From CAYUWG01 sp964448285 (GTDB lineage Bacteria > Bacteroidota > Ignavibacteria > SZUA-365), in assembly GCA_964448285.1 (NCBI GenBank), contig CAYUWG010000012.1:15135-79134 (forward strand): 64,000 nucleotides of DNA, in the 5' to 3' direction. The position numbers and the translations under genes were made by a program. This document shows, in pieces, positions 9,471-18,411 of this stretch (its first letter is position 1; each line of letters opens with the position of its first letter). The notes under the pieces are model-generated. The model had not been told where the DNA came from. It saw only the letters and a program-made list of their open reading frames with translations, and did not search any database.

Positions 9471-10691
9471 TCAGCTCCGTGGGTGTTGCAACCGAAATCG
9501 TAGTACCGAAACCCGAATCAGGACGAACACGATCGAGGCGAGAAACCCTGCAATAAGGCTCGTCAGCATCCACTGCATTCTCTTCGGGGCAGTGCGTTGG
9601 ATGGCAGGTATGGCGGGATCGAGTACCTGAACCGTCGGCAGGTCACGTGCTTCCTGAATCCGTTCCTTGAAGTACTGCTTGTTCAAATACGCGTTCACTT
9701 CTTCGAGAATCTTTACTCTGCGCACAAGCAGGGAAAGATCACGCGCAACCTTTGGGAGCTTCATGAACGCCAGGACAAAATCGCCGTCAGAACTTTGTCC
9801 CTCGCGGAGTTTGTCATACTGCTTTTGGAGTTCCGACAATCGCGCCTGGAGTTCCATGACGGTTCTGCTATCGGAGCGCAGGTCGCGTTCGGCAAGTGCA
9901 AGCTCCGTTGAAACCTGCGTAAGCTGCATCTTCAAAGCGCCGGCCGCGCTCACCAGTGCATCCATTTGCTTGTCGATCATGAGAGCTTTGTTCTTCTCCT
10001 GATATGCAACCAACTGTCCGTAAGCGGAATCGAGGTCTGCTTTCGTCGTGGCGATATGCTCTTGAATGAACAGGCGCGTGTTCTTCGCAGTCGAAACTAA
10101 CTTTTCGCGGTTGACGCTGTCAAGGTAGCGCACATAACTGTTCGTGAGATCCGCCGCCAATAGCTTGATGCGGTCGATTTCCTCATCGCTGGCGAAATAC
10201 CCAGTAGCGAGTGTTACAATCAGCGTGATGGTTCCGTCCTTCGCTGCTTCGATTGTCGTCGCTTCCGCAAGTGGGCGCGTTGCGAAGCGCCATGAAACGG
10301 AGGAAGGGATTCCGAAAAGTTCTGCAAGGCCGTGATTGAGGATCAATGAATCCGCAACTGTTCGGCTCTCAAGGATTTTAACGAAGATGTCCGATCCTCT
10401 TCCACCCAAACCGAGCGTTGCTCCGAAGTCGAACATCTCCTGGCCGCCTCCGCTGGAGAGCATGTCCATCAACCCAAAGCTGCGCTCTTCCTTTTTTGGT
10501 GGAAGGATCGTTGTATAAGAAGAAAACTTCTGCGGCATGATGAACGCATAGGCAGTAGCGAGAACAGTGACTATCACCGTGATAACGATAATCGTCTTCC
10601 GCTCATTCCACAGGAGCTTGACGAGGCGCAAGAACATCTCTGCATCTGGGAGAGCTGTTTTTTTCGAGGTGCTTTGTTCTTTGACGTCCAT
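9471..10691 (-). CDS. Chain-length determinant / polysaccharide co-polymerase (Wzz family)
   Basis: 406 residues. A first membrane segment lies at about 35-54 (TIIVITVIVTVLATAYAFIM) and a second near 375-395 (WMLTSLIAGFLASIVFVLIR). Between them is a long periplasmic coiled-coil region rich in Gln, Lys and Glu (SAYGQLVAYQEKNKALMIDK). Before the second segment is the Pro-rich motif VLDPAIPAIQRTAPKR characteristic of Wzz proteins. No C-terminal tyrosine-kinase domain is present, so it is a PCP-1/PCP-2-like regulator of chain length rather than a Wzc fusion. Its ATG overlaps the stop of the SLBB export gene by one base. Confidence 0.87.
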   Translation of the reverse strand: MDVKEQSTSKKTALPDAEMFLRLVKLLWNERKTIIVITVIVTVLATAYAFIMPQKFSSYTTILPPKKEERSFGLMDMLSSGGGQEMFDFGATLGLGGRGSDIFVKILESRTVADSLILNHGLAELFGIPSSVSWRFATRPLAEATTIEAAKDGTITLIVTLATGYFASDEEIDRIKLLAADLTNSYVRYLDSVNREKLVSTAKNTRLFIQEHIATTKADLDSAYGQLVAYQEKNKALMIDKQMDALVSAAGALKMQLTQVSTELALAERDLRSDSRTVMELQARLSELQKQYDKLREGQSSDGDFVLAFMKLPKVARDLSLLVRRVKILEEVNAYLNKQYFKERIQEARDLPTVQVLDPAIPAIQRTAPKRMQWMLTSLIAGFLASIVFVLIRVSVLRFRLQHPRS

Positions 10692-12313
10692 CAGAACCTC
10701 GTGATGGCAATGATGATGCCGAGAATTCCGGCGACCTGACTGAGCACACCGACTGTTTCGATAGCCACCTCCCAGAACTTCGATTTCACTTCTTCAGGCA
10801 CCCAAATCGTATCGCCGGGTTCCAATTCATACGCACTCGTTTTTTCTGCATCGACTAATTCTCCCGTTCTCGCCTTCACGATGCGCACGTCGGATTCATT
10901 CGCCCTCCAACCGAATCCACCACTCGCATTGATATAATCGAGAAACGACCACCCGCGCTTGAAGATGACATTACCCGGATTGATGACGCGACCGATAACG
11001 CGGATGTAGTTCTTTCTCAATGGCACGTCGATCACGTCACCGTCCTGGAGGATGATATCTTCTTTGAGGTCATTCTCCAGAAACAAACGCTTGAAGTTCA
11101 CGACCATCTGTCCGATGCGTTCCCGCGAACGAGCCTTGAAGTATTCATACTCGTCTTCGCGCATCTCCGACGGTGGAATCTTACTGAGGCGCTCGAATTC
11201 CTGATCGCGTTCGCCCTCGCTTCGCTTTGTTGTCACAGTTGCCTCCTCCAACGAAGCATCGCTTGTGAAGCCGCCGGCGCGCGCGATGATTTCGGTTAGG
11301 CGCGTCTCGCCTTTTTCAATGGGATAGCTTCCGGGGTACTTCACTTCGCCGGTGATGAGAACCAATCGCTGATGCTGAAATTTCGGTATGGAACGCACCA
11401 AGATCAGGTCACTGGAAGCGAGCGGTATATTCACGCTTTCGTCCGTGGGATATCCGAGGAGGTTGAGATAGGAATTCTCCGTCGTCGTATTGTCTTCCTT
11501 GAAGCGAACGATCTGAACGCTGTCGAGAAAGACCGACGACCGGAAGCCGCCGGCAATCCGAATGATGTCGAAGAGTTTATCTCCCGGGAGATAGTCGATA
11601 TGGCCTTCGTAATTCACTGCGCCGAATATGCTGACACGCCGGTCGATGCGGTGAAAGACAACGACGTCGCCGCCCATGAGGAACGGGTTTGTGGATGTTT
11701 CACCAAATCGGTAGAACGAAATGAGGTCGGCGGTGAGTGTTTGCTTCCCTCGCTTGATCATAATGCCACGCAGTGCGGTTGTATCCTTCGCAATGCCGCC
11801 GGCAATCTCCAGCGCTTCTGAAACGCGCGCCGTCGCAGGCAAGAGGATCACACCCGGTTGCATGACTGCTCCGGTAATGGAAACTTTGATCTGGCGAGGC
11901 CGGGCAAGGCTGACGATCAGTTCAGCGTTTTTGAAATTCCGGTCGATCAGTTGCTTCAGGACATCTCGTACACCGGCCAGGGATAAGTTGTTGACCACGA
12001 CGTCACCGAGTTGGGGAACGATGATCCGTCCGTTCGTGCTGACAACAACGTCATAAGAGTAATACCGGTCCGTGTAGATCGAGAGGTTCAGAACGTCGGC
12101 AGGTCCCACAACGTAATTCGAATCGTTCACCGGCACCTCGACCGTGTTCCCGACAAGGATCTCCGCCCGTGGTGCTTCCCCTTTCTCTTTCTTCGATGGA
12201 TCAGGAATTCCTTGTCCGGATGTTGTTTGAGATAACAACACGAGGAGGAGCGCTATTGCAATGCCATGCATGAGCCGAAGCATGGTACGCATCAGAGCTT
12301 GTGGTATTGTCAT
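10691..12313 (-). CDS. Polysaccharide export protein with SLBB repeats (Wza-like)
   Basis: About 540 residues from ATG at 12313; a start at 12292 is also possible. A signal peptide (MLRLMHGIAIALLLVLLSQ) is followed by the poly_export domain (YVVGPADVLNLSIYTD, then GRIIVPQLGDVVVNNLSLAG) and several SLBB beta-grasp repeats (KVSITGAVMQPGVI, VLITGEVKYPGSYPIEKGE, IRVIGRVINPGNVIFKRG). A membrane helix sits at the C-terminus. It should form the outer-membrane or periplasmic conduit for the polymer. It is first in the operon, and only 32 bases lie between its start and the CCA end of tRNA-Leu. No good Shine-Dalgarno sequence is seen before the ATG. The open frame continues into the tRNA but that part is not protein. 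Confidence 0.88.
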   Translation of the reverse strand: MTIPQALMRTMLRLMHGIAIALLLVLLSQTTSGQGIPDPSKKEKGEAPRAEILVGNTVEVPVNDSNYVVGPADVLNLSIYTDRYYSYDVVVSTNGRIIVPQLGDVVVNNLSLAGVRDVLKQLIDRNFKNAELIVSLARPRQIKVSITGAVMQPGVILLPATARVSEALEIAGGIAKDTTALRGIMIKRGKQTLTADLISFYRFGETSTNPFLMGGDVVVFHRIDRRVSIFGAVNYEGHIDYLPGDKLFDIIRIAGGFRSSVFLDSVQIVRFKEDNTTTENSYLNLLGYPTDESVNIPLASSDLILVRSIPKFQHQRLVLITGEVKYPGSYPIEKGETRLTEIIARAGGFTSDASLEEATVTTKRSEGERDQEFERLSKIPPSEMREDEYEYFKARSRERIGQMVVNFKRLFLENDLKEDIILQDGDVIDVPLRKNYIRVIGRVINPGNVIFKRGWSFLDYINASGGFGWRANESDVRIVKARTGELVDAEKTSAYELEPGDTIWVPEEVKSKFWEVAIETVGVLSQVAGILGIIIAITRF

Positions 12314-12348
12314 TCGGAAAAGGATGGTGTAATGGAGTTCGGGTTTGG

Positions 12349-12435
12349 TACCGAGGGCGGGACTCGAACCCGCACGGATCTTGTGAATCCAAAGGATTTT
12401 AAGTCCTTCGCGTCTACCAATTCCGCCACCCCGGC
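12349..12435 (-). tRNA. tRNA-Leu (anticodon UAA)
   Basis: The minus strand folds as a class II tRNA. Acceptor arm GCCGGGG pairs with the 3' end before A73, the anticodon arm AAGGA-CUUAAAA-UCCUU has anticodon UAA, there is a long variable arm, and GGUUCGAGUCC forms the T arm. The CCA end is encoded (12346-12348). It follows tRNA-Cys by 19 bases and precedes the polysaccharide export gene by 32 bases on the same strand. Confidence 0.96.
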
Positions 12436-12454
12436 ACAAACGGAGTGAAACTTG

Positions 12455-12527
12455 AGGCGACGATCGGATTCGAACCGATGCATAACGCTTTTGCAGAGCG
12501 TCCCCTTAGCCACTTGGGTACGTCGCC
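12455..12527 (-). tRNA. tRNA-Cys (anticodon GCA)
   Basis: On the minus strand GGCGACG pairs with CGUCGCC. The anticodon arm ACGCU-CUGCAAA-AGCGU gives anticodon GCA, and GGUUCGAAUCC forms the T loop. The discriminator is U73, as expected for a cysteine tRNA. The CCA end is not encoded, unlike the neighbouring tRNA-Leu. Confidence 0.95.
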
Positions 12528-12540
12528 AATCGCGGGTGGC

Positions 12541-12569
12541 AAAATAGAGAATGAGGCAGGTAATTACAA
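12541..12569 (-). promoter_or_regulatory. Candidate promoter for the tRNA-Cys/tRNA-Leu (and polysaccharide) transcript
   Basis: Reading the minus strand, TTGTAA (12564-12569) is followed after 17 bases by TATTTT (12541-12546). A start about 7 bases further on falls a few bases before the 5' end of tRNA-Cys at 12527. It is the only convincing promoter-like pair seen between the penicillin-acylase gene and the polysaccharide operon. Called by eye. Confidence 0.45.
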
Positions 12570-12624
12570 GGTGGTTCATCGTCTCGATCATGGGGTCGTT
12601 GCACAAAGAACAAGAGTGTGTTCC

Positions 12625-15039
12625 CTACATCGGTTCAAGCGTGAGTTTATCCCAATGCATATTCCGGATTGTCTTCGGATTCGTGAGCAGTGTGCGATAT
12701 GCACCGTTTTGCCAGAGTGCTGCCTGATCTGAATAATGCTTGCTCAACGGTTGCCCTGATTGCCCGGTCGTGAGTATGATATAACAGGTATCTTGAACGG
12801 CAAGGTCGGCAATGAACCGCATGGAAGGACCGACGCCCACGTCATACGGAGCGGTGAAACGGTACTCGCCATTGTTGATCGTCGTCGTGTGGCCGCCTAC
12901 CACGAGCGGCCCGACATTGAAGAGATAATTGAGCGGTGTCACTTCTCCTAATGGATGCATGAACGTGACGGTGTGAATATCACCCCATTTCCATTTCTCC
13001 ATGTCACTGCCGAAGCGTTCCGATAGCTCTTCCATCGCCCGTTGGATGCACTGGACAACGATGTCGGACTTCGTTTCTCCTTCCGGCGTTCGAACGTTAT
13101 CGAACCACGTCGCGGCGGTATCGGCGAGCAATTTCGGCATCACACGGACGGGGACATTCGAAAACCAGACGTAGCTGTCGAAGAGCGATTTGCCCATTTC
13201 ATCTTCCAGTGTCTCCGTCAAGAGGTGTTGATACGCGACGTTGAACAGCGCAGTCGCGGAGGACGATGAAGACATGCGCAGATCCCATTGTGCAAGAAGG
13301 TTCATCGCATTCGTCAAAGTGCTTGATCTCCTCTCCAACGATAAAAGAGCGCGCACGAATTCATCACGGATTCCGCTTGCGTAAGGTGATTTCACGTCCA
13401 TCTGCATCAGGCGGAAATCGGCCGCGGAGAACTGCGGCTGTTCGGCTAACATTTCGCGTATTCGCGTAATTCGTGATTCACCTTCCCACAGGTTCGAGAG
13501 ATAGTAAGGGAGTTGCGCCGTGATCTTGTTGTTCGCAGTCGCGAGAAATTCTGAAGGTGGATTGAATGTAGAAGGGAGTTCATCGAACGGGATGAAACCA
13601 AGCCATTCACCATCACCGGTCTGCCCATCGGAAGGAAGCACGCCAAACGATTCCGCACGTTTTGGAACGAGCGCCGCAGCCTGAAAACCGATATTCCCCG
13701 CACGGTCGGCATACATGAAATTCTGACCGGGAAGCCCGAACGAGCGCAGCGCATCGCGAAACTCGGACCACGATTTCGCATGGTTCACTTTGTAGAGAGC
13801 GAGAATCTCATCACTCTTCTCATATCCCGTCCAGCGCATCGAGATCGAAGCTGCTCGTTCTCTGCGTTTATGATAGCGGTCGGGAGTATAGACACTCTGG
13901 ATGAGTGGACCGTTGTGCGTTTCATGGACGGTATGAACCACTGGGAGGCTGTCTTTTACGAAGATGGAATCTGTTCGTACAACGAGCCGTCTCTTCGATC
14001 CTCGATACTCGTAAACCGAGTCGCGGTAAGATACCTGCTCGATGTAAAAATCGACGTCATCGTTCATTACGTTGGTCAGTCCCCATGCGATATCGTCGTT
14101 GCGACCGATGACGATACCCGGTGCACCGGGAAGCGATACGCCGGCCACATTCAAACCCGGCGCGTTCAGGTGCATGATGTACCACCGCGCCGGTTGCATG
14201 AAGATCAGATGCGGATCGTTTGCGAGAAGAGGGAGGCCGGTAACCGATCGCGAACCCGTCACCGACCAGCTATTGCTTCCGACAGCGGAGCCATGACGTT
14301 TGAGAAACGCACGCGCGTACTGATAACTCTCCTGAAACGCGCGTATCTCTTTACGATCGTATGCGAGTTGCGAAGGGATGATGACGGGCGCATCATCACG
14401 ATAGTATGGGAAAACTTCACGGGCTTTTTCTTCACCGACCGTTTCCACGAGATCCGCAAGGACGAGATCGACCCACCACGAAACGGCAAGCTCCCATCCC
14501 ATAACTCGCCCGATGATGACGCAATCGCGCTCGGTCCACGGCTCGGGTTCGTACTGCAAGAGATCGAATTCGATCGGGTACTTGCCTTTCATCTGATCGA
14601 TGCAGGCATTCACACCATTGGTGTAAGCAGAGAGAATGTTCTTCGTCTGACGTGGAAGCGATTGCAGCAAAGTATCGGCAATGCGATGGATGCCGATGGT
14701 TCGCATCAACCTGTCGATTGGAACCGCAAGTCCGCCGAGTACTTCAGCAAGGCGTCCTTGTCCATAGCGTCGTGATAGGTCCATTTGCCACAGTCGATCC
14801 TGTGCGTGGACAAAACCGGCGGTGAAATACGCGTCGTATTCATTTTGCGCAATGATGTGCGGGATTCCCGCTTCGTCGCGGAACACTTCGACGGGGGAAG
14901 ACAGCCCTCGCACCGGTAAAGTCCCTTCTACCTGTGGATGGGACTTGGTCAAGAGAAAGTAAATGGCGAAAGCAGCAGCAACCACGATAAACAGGAGACT
15001 TCCACTCAGGCCGATGAGGATTTTCGTTCGTCTCGTCAT
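12625..15039 (-). CDS. Penicillin acylase family protein (Ntn hydrolase)
   Basis: 804 residues, usual length for the family. An N-terminal membrane segment or uncleaved signal (ILIGLSGSLLFIVVAAAFAI) places it in the periplasm. The alpha-chain part has VFRDEAGIPHIIAQNEYDAY and GFVHAQDRLWQMDLSRRYGQ, classic for this family. The auto-processing site is GSNSW, with Ser255 as the expected N-terminal nucleophile of the beta chain, followed by GLPLLANDPHLIF. Members cleave amide bonds in acylated compounds such as beta-lactams or acyl-homoserine lactones; the substrate here is unknown. It is divergent from the OmpA-like gene (88 bp between starts) and is followed by the tRNA pair on the same strand. 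Confidence 0.92.
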   Translation of the reverse strand: MTRRTKILIGLSGSLLFIVVAAAFAIYFLLTKSHPQVEGTLPVRGLSSPVEVFRDEAGIPHIIAQNEYDAYFTAGFVHAQDRLWQMDLSRRYGQGRLAEVLGGLAVPIDRLMRTIGIHRIADTLLQSLPRQTKNILSAYTNGVNACIDQMKGKYPIEFDLLQYEPEPWTERDCVIIGRVMGWELAVSWWVDLVLADLVETVGEEKAREVFPYYRDDAPVIIPSQLAYDRKEIRAFQESYQYARAFLKRHGSAVGSNSWSVTGSRSVTGLPLLANDPHLIFMQPARWYIMHLNAPGLNVAGVSLPGAPGIVIGRNDDIAWGLTNVMNDDVDFYIEQVSYRDSVYEYRGSKRRLVVRTDSIFVKDSLPVVHTVHETHNGPLIQSVYTPDRYHKRRERAASISMRWTGYEKSDEILALYKVNHAKSWSEFRDALRSFGLPGQNFMYADRAGNIGFQAAALVPKRAESFGVLPSDGQTGDGEWLGFIPFDELPSTFNPPSEFLATANNKITAQLPYYLSNLWEGESRITRIREMLAEQPQFSAADFRLMQMDVKSPYASGIRDEFVRALLSLERRSSTLTNAMNLLAQWDLRMSSSSSATALFNVAYQHLLTETLEDEMGKSLFDSYVWFSNVPVRVMPKLLADTAATWFDNVRTPEGETKSDIVVQCIQRAMEELSERFGSDMEKWKWGDIHTVTFMHPLGEVTPLNYLFNVGPLVVGGHTTTINNGEYRFTAPYDVGVGPSMRFIADLAVQDTCYIILTTGQSGQPLSKHYSDQAALWQNGAYRTLLTNPKTIRNMHWDKLTLEPM

Positions 15040-15127
15040 AACGTCGCTTGAAGCTACGTGTGAAGATGAGCAAAACCAAGACGGAAGGATTTCAACGCCT
15101 GCTTTTATATTTTCCTACGCACATGGA

Positions 15128-16687
15128 ATGAAACAACTGCGAAGTCATAGAATGCAAAGGGAGGATGGAGCGCTCAACGCAGCATTGGCAGCGATCGTCG
15201 TACTTAGCCTGACTGTTCCTGTCCTGAGCCAGACCAAAGTCAACCCACAGAGGGAGAATCTCGGCCCGGCGATCAACTCGCGGTACGATGAAGTTCTCCC
15301 CGTTATTTCACCGAATGGCAGAGTGCTGTATTTCGTGAGGAAGGATTGTCCCGAAAACGTTGGAAGTCCGAAAGATGATATATGGTATAGCGAATTGGGC
15401 GAAGACGGGAAGTGGGGTTCCGCGAAGAACATCGGCTATCCCCTCAATACTTCCGGTTTCAATTATGTCTGTTCGGCATTACCGGATAACAACGCGCTGC
15501 TGCTCGGGAATCAATATCTCCCTGATGGCTCGCAACGTCAGGGTATTTCGATGAGTTTTCGAGGGCAGGGAGGATGGCAGCAACCGGTCAACTTGCATAT
15601 CGAGCTCTTTGTCAATCATTCGAAGAACAGCGAGTACACCATGTCCGCAGAAGGGAATGTGATCATCATGTCCCTCCAGACAGATGAGACATTCGGTGAA
15701 CGGGACTTGTATGTAAGTCTATTGCAGGAGGACAACACGTGGTCCTCGCCGAAGAATCTTGGGTCGGCCGTGAATACGAAGAGTACGGAGATCACACCTT
15801 TCCTTGCCGCCGACGGAAAGACTTTGTATTTCTCGAGTGATCGACCCGGTGGTTTTGGAAGCAACGATGTGTACATGACACAACGCCTCGATGATACGTG
15901 GACGAATTGGAACCGTCCGCGAAATCTCGGGTGGCCGATCAATACATCAGGTTGGGATGCGTACTACACGCTGCCCGCAAGCGGTAAGTATGCCTATTTC
16001 GTTTCGACGCATGAGGGCTATGGGAAGAGCGACATCTTCCGCATTGCGTTACCAAAGGAAGTCCAGCCGTTGCCCGTGCTTCTAATCAACGGCATCGTGA
16101 AAGACACGAAGGGAAATCCCGTTCCGGCGAAGATCGTTTACGAACGCCTGGGCGATGGGAAGATGCTTGGAAGCGCAATCGCGAATCCCAACACCGGCGA
16201 ATTCACGATCACGCTGCCGTCCGGCGAACACTATGCCTTTCGTGCCGAGCATGAAGGGTATTACCCGATCAGTGAGAACATCGACCTTCGGAAAATGGAT
16301 GCATACGATGAGATGAAACGCGACCTGACGCTTGTGCCGATTGAAACCGGAAGCACGATCAGGCTGAACAACATATTCTTCGACTACGACAAATGGACCT
16401 TAAGGAGCGAGTCGATTGCAGAGCTTGACCGTCTCGTGAAGTTCCTTCGATCAAGCCCGGAGGTGATCATCCGGATCAATGGCCACACGGATGGAAAGGG
16501 AACCGATGACTACAACAACCTGCTTTCCCTCAACAGGGCGCAGGCCGTGTATGAGTATCTCGTTGAGAAGGGCATCGAGTCCGCGCGACTTACCGTGAAG
16601 GCTTTCGGCAAAACGAAACCCATCGACACGAACGATACCGATGAGGGACGACAGAAGAACCGTCGCGTTGAGTTCACCATCCAGTAG
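15128..16687 (+). CDS. OmpA family protein with WD40-like (PD40) propeller and CpG/regulatory-like domain
   Basis: 519 residues if started at ATG 15128; 15152 is an alternative. A signal peptide (AALAAIVVLSLTVPVLSQ) precedes PD40-type repeats (VISPNGRVLYFVRKD, FLAADGKTLYFSSDRPGG, DIWYSEL, DVYMTQRL). A carboxypeptidase-regulatory-like domain (LINGIVKDTKGNPVPAKIVY) follows, then an OmpA peptidoglycan-binding domain (IFFDYDKWTLRSES, INGHTDGKGTDDYNN, LSLNRAQAVYEYL, RRVEFTI). This architecture is widespread in Bacteroidota and links the outer membrane to the cell wall; some members are T9SS accessory proteins. A TATATTTT element at 15106-15113 may be its promoter. Confidence 0.9.
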   Translation: MKQLRSHRMQREDGALNAALAAIVVLSLTVPVLSQTKVNPQRENLGPAINSRYDEVLPVISPNGRVLYFVRKDCPENVGSPKDDIWYSELGEDGKWGSAKNIGYPLNTSGFNYVCSALPDNNALLLGNQYLPDGSQRQGISMSFRGQGGWQQPVNLHIELFVNHSKNSEYTMSAEGNVIIMSLQTDETFGERDLYVSLLQEDNTWSSPKNLGSAVNTKSTEITPFLAADGKTLYFSSDRPGGFGSNDVYMTQRLDDTWTNWNRPRNLGWPINTSGWDAYYTLPASGKYAYFVSTHEGYGKSDIFRIALPKEVQPLPVLLINGIVKDTKGNPVPAKIVYERLGDGKMLGSAIANPNTGEFTITLPSGEHYAFRAEHEGYYPISENIDLRKMDAYDEMKRDLTLVPIETGSTIRLNNIFFDYDKWTLRSESIAELDRLVKFLRSSPEVIIRINGHTDGKGTDDYNNLLSLNRAQAVYEYLVEKGIESARLTVKAFGKTKPIDTNDTDEGRQKNRRVEFTIQ

Positions 16688-16723
16688 CTCATCGCCTTTT
16701 CCATCACGACGAAAGACGACTTC

Positions 16724-16993
16724 ATGCACGATGACGATCCGCTGACTTATTCGATAGAACATGTTCTGTATCAATCGAGAAAACTGAATCCTTCACTTGG
16801 CTACTTCACGCTGCGTTTCTATAGCGAGAACGGGCGCCCTTCGAAGCGCCCGACGGCGATCATCGAGGAGTTCTATTACTTTCCATCCGGCGGGACGATC
16901 AGAGATCGCAATATGAATATCCTTTTCTATGAACCACGGCTCGATCAATACCACGACAGGAAGTTTGGCCGTCCCGACACGACGATCAGGTAA
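16724..16993 (+). CDS. Small hypothetical protein
   Basis: 89 residues, rich in Tyr, Arg and Asp, with no signal peptide or membrane segment; I recognise no family. It lies between the OmpA-like gene, 36 bp upstream, and the nitrilase gene, 6 bp downstream, in the same direction. The tight spacing and natural composition favour a real gene over chance. There is no clear ribosome-binding site. Confidence 0.5.
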   Translation: MHDDDPLTYSIEHVLYQSRKLNPSLGYFTLRFYSENGRPSKRPTAIIEEFYYFPSGGTIRDRNMNILFYEPRLDQYHDRKFGRPDTTIR

Positions 16994-16999
16994 ATCCGA

Positions 17000-17800
17000 A
17001 TGACACTCTCCGTTGCCGCACTCCAGTTCTGCCCGCGTCTTCTCGATTGCGATGCGAATCGACGGTTCATCGAAAGAGCTCTCAGAAGCGTGGATGCGGA
17101 ACTCCTCGTTCTTCCTGAGCTCTGTACTTCGGGATATTTCTTTCCTTCATTCGATGCGCTGTTCGACTGCGCTGAAACGCTTGAAGGCATTTCAATCTCG
17201 ATGCTTCGTGATGCTGCTTTGAGTGAGAAACGAACGATCGTTGCCGGCTGGCCTGAGCGAAACGGGGAAAGAGTGTATAACTCTGCCTGTACCATTCTTC
17301 CCGATGGCCGAATCGAAGTGTATCGAAAAGTACATCTCTTCGCGAAGGAGAAAGAGCTTTTCGAGCCGGGTGACTTAGGTTTTCCGGTTGCTCACTACGA
17401 GCAACTCAATATCGGGACGATGATCTGTTATGACTGGCGTTTTCCGGAAGCCGCCCGTACGCTTGCCCTGAGAGGTGCATCGATCATCTGCCATCCATCC
17501 GATCTCGTTGCTTTGCCACAACATTGGGGACCGGTCATGCAGACGCGTTCGTTCGAAAACAAGGTTTACACGATCACCGCGAATCGCACGGGAACAGAAA
17601 CGCTGGGTGAAAGCACCCTCACCTTCCACGGATGCAGCCAGATTACCGACATCAGTGGAAGTATTCTCGCGCGTGCAGATGAAACATTCGAAGGATGGAT
17701 CCACGCAGAGTTTGACGTTTCGAGAACGCGTTCAAAAAGCATTTCACCGGAGAACGATTTGTTCGGCGACAGGCGACCATCGATGTATTCGCTGAGTTGA
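17000..17800 (+). CDS. Carbon-nitrogen hydrolase (nitrilase superfamily)
   Basis: 266 residues, normal for a single-domain amidase. The catalytic triad is visible: Glu40 in LLVLPELCTSGY, Lys110 in VYRKVHLF and Cys143 in IGTMICYDWRFPE. The superfamily hydrolyses non-peptide C-N bonds in small amides; omega-amidase or formamidase-like activity is possible but not decided by the sequence. It appears to be the first clear gene of a run in which it overlaps the acyltransferase start by one base and then leads to lpxK, although its chemistry has no obvious link with lipid A. Confidence 0.9.
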   Translation: MTLSVAALQFCPRLLDCDANRRFIERALRSVDAELLVLPELCTSGYFFPSFDALFDCAETLEGISISMLRDAALSEKRTIVAGWPERNGERVYNSACTILPDGRIEVYRKVHLFAKEKELFEPGDLGFPVAHYEQLNIGTMICYDWRFPEAARTLALRGASIICHPSDLVALPQHWGPVMQTRSFENKVYTITANRTGTETLGESTLTFHGCSQITDISGSILARADETFEGWIHAEFDVSRTRSKSISPENDLFGDRRPSMYSLS

Positions 17801-18411
17801 TGGGAACGCTCCTGCTCGCGCAAGCGATACGCGCTTTCTCCGCACTCCTCTTCCGAACGCTTCGGGTGGAGTTTCGAAACTTCCCGGCAGAACTCCCTCG
17901 GTCATGTGTCGTCGTGTTCTGGCATGGTTCGATGCTTTTCTCCTGGTGGCTGTTCAGAAAGAAAAACGCTGCGGCATTGACGAGCCAGAGTGATGACGGG
18001 AGATTACTCGCGATGCTCTTGCGACGTTGGGGCTATGAAGTGATTCGCGGTTCGAGCAGCCGTGGCGCGAAGGAGGCAATGGAAGCGATGCGGTCGGCGG
18101 TTCGTTCGGGAAAGCGGCTCCTCGTGACTCCGGATGGTCCACGCGGACCATACCACGAAATGAAGATCGGTGCGCTTCGCGTTGCGCAAACGTGCGGTGT
18201 AGCGTTCTATACGTTAACCGTGCGCTTTCAAAAGTACTGGCAACTTCGGAGTTGGGATCGCTTTGAGATTCCAAAACCGATGACGCGGTGTATCGTCGAA
18301 TTGAGTGAACCGTTGATCATACCAAACCTGGAGGAGACACGACTCGAGCAGTTTCGAAAGCGAAGTGAAGTACGGATGAACGACCGCTATGATGAATTAG
18401 GCCATTGGTAA
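17800..18411 (+). CDS. Lysophospholipid acyltransferase-like protein (DUF374)
   Basis: 203 residues from ATG at 17800, which overlaps the nitrilase stop as TGATG; a TTG three bases earlier is also possible. It shows VVVFWHGSMLFSWWLF with the acyltransferase His, and LLVTPDGPRGPYHEMKIGAL, the DUF374 hallmark. DUF374 proteins are related to LpxL/PlsC acyltransferases and often neighbour lipid A genes, as here where lpxK follows with a one-base overlap. A role in acylating lipid A or another envelope lipid is inferred. Confidence 0.85.
   Translation: MGTLLLAQAIRAFSALLFRTLRVEFRNFPAELPRSCVVVFWHGSMLFSWWLFRKKNAAALTSQSDDGRLLAMLLRRWGYEVIRGSSSRGAKEAMEAMRSAVRSGKRLLVTPDGPRGPYHEMKIGALRVAQTCGVAFYTLTVRFQKYWQLRSWDRFEIPKPMTRCIVELSEPLIIPNLEETRLEQFRKRSEVRMNDRYDELGHW

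Noticed and set aside
12310..12606. Short frames over the tRNA-Leu/tRNA-Cys region
   Set aside because: Typical false translations of tRNA genes (for example GVAELVDAKDLKS); the tRNAs are clear.
13780..14775. 331-residue frame opposite the penicillin-acylase gene
   Set aside because: No recognisable motif; the minus strand encodes a complete Ntn hydrolase there.
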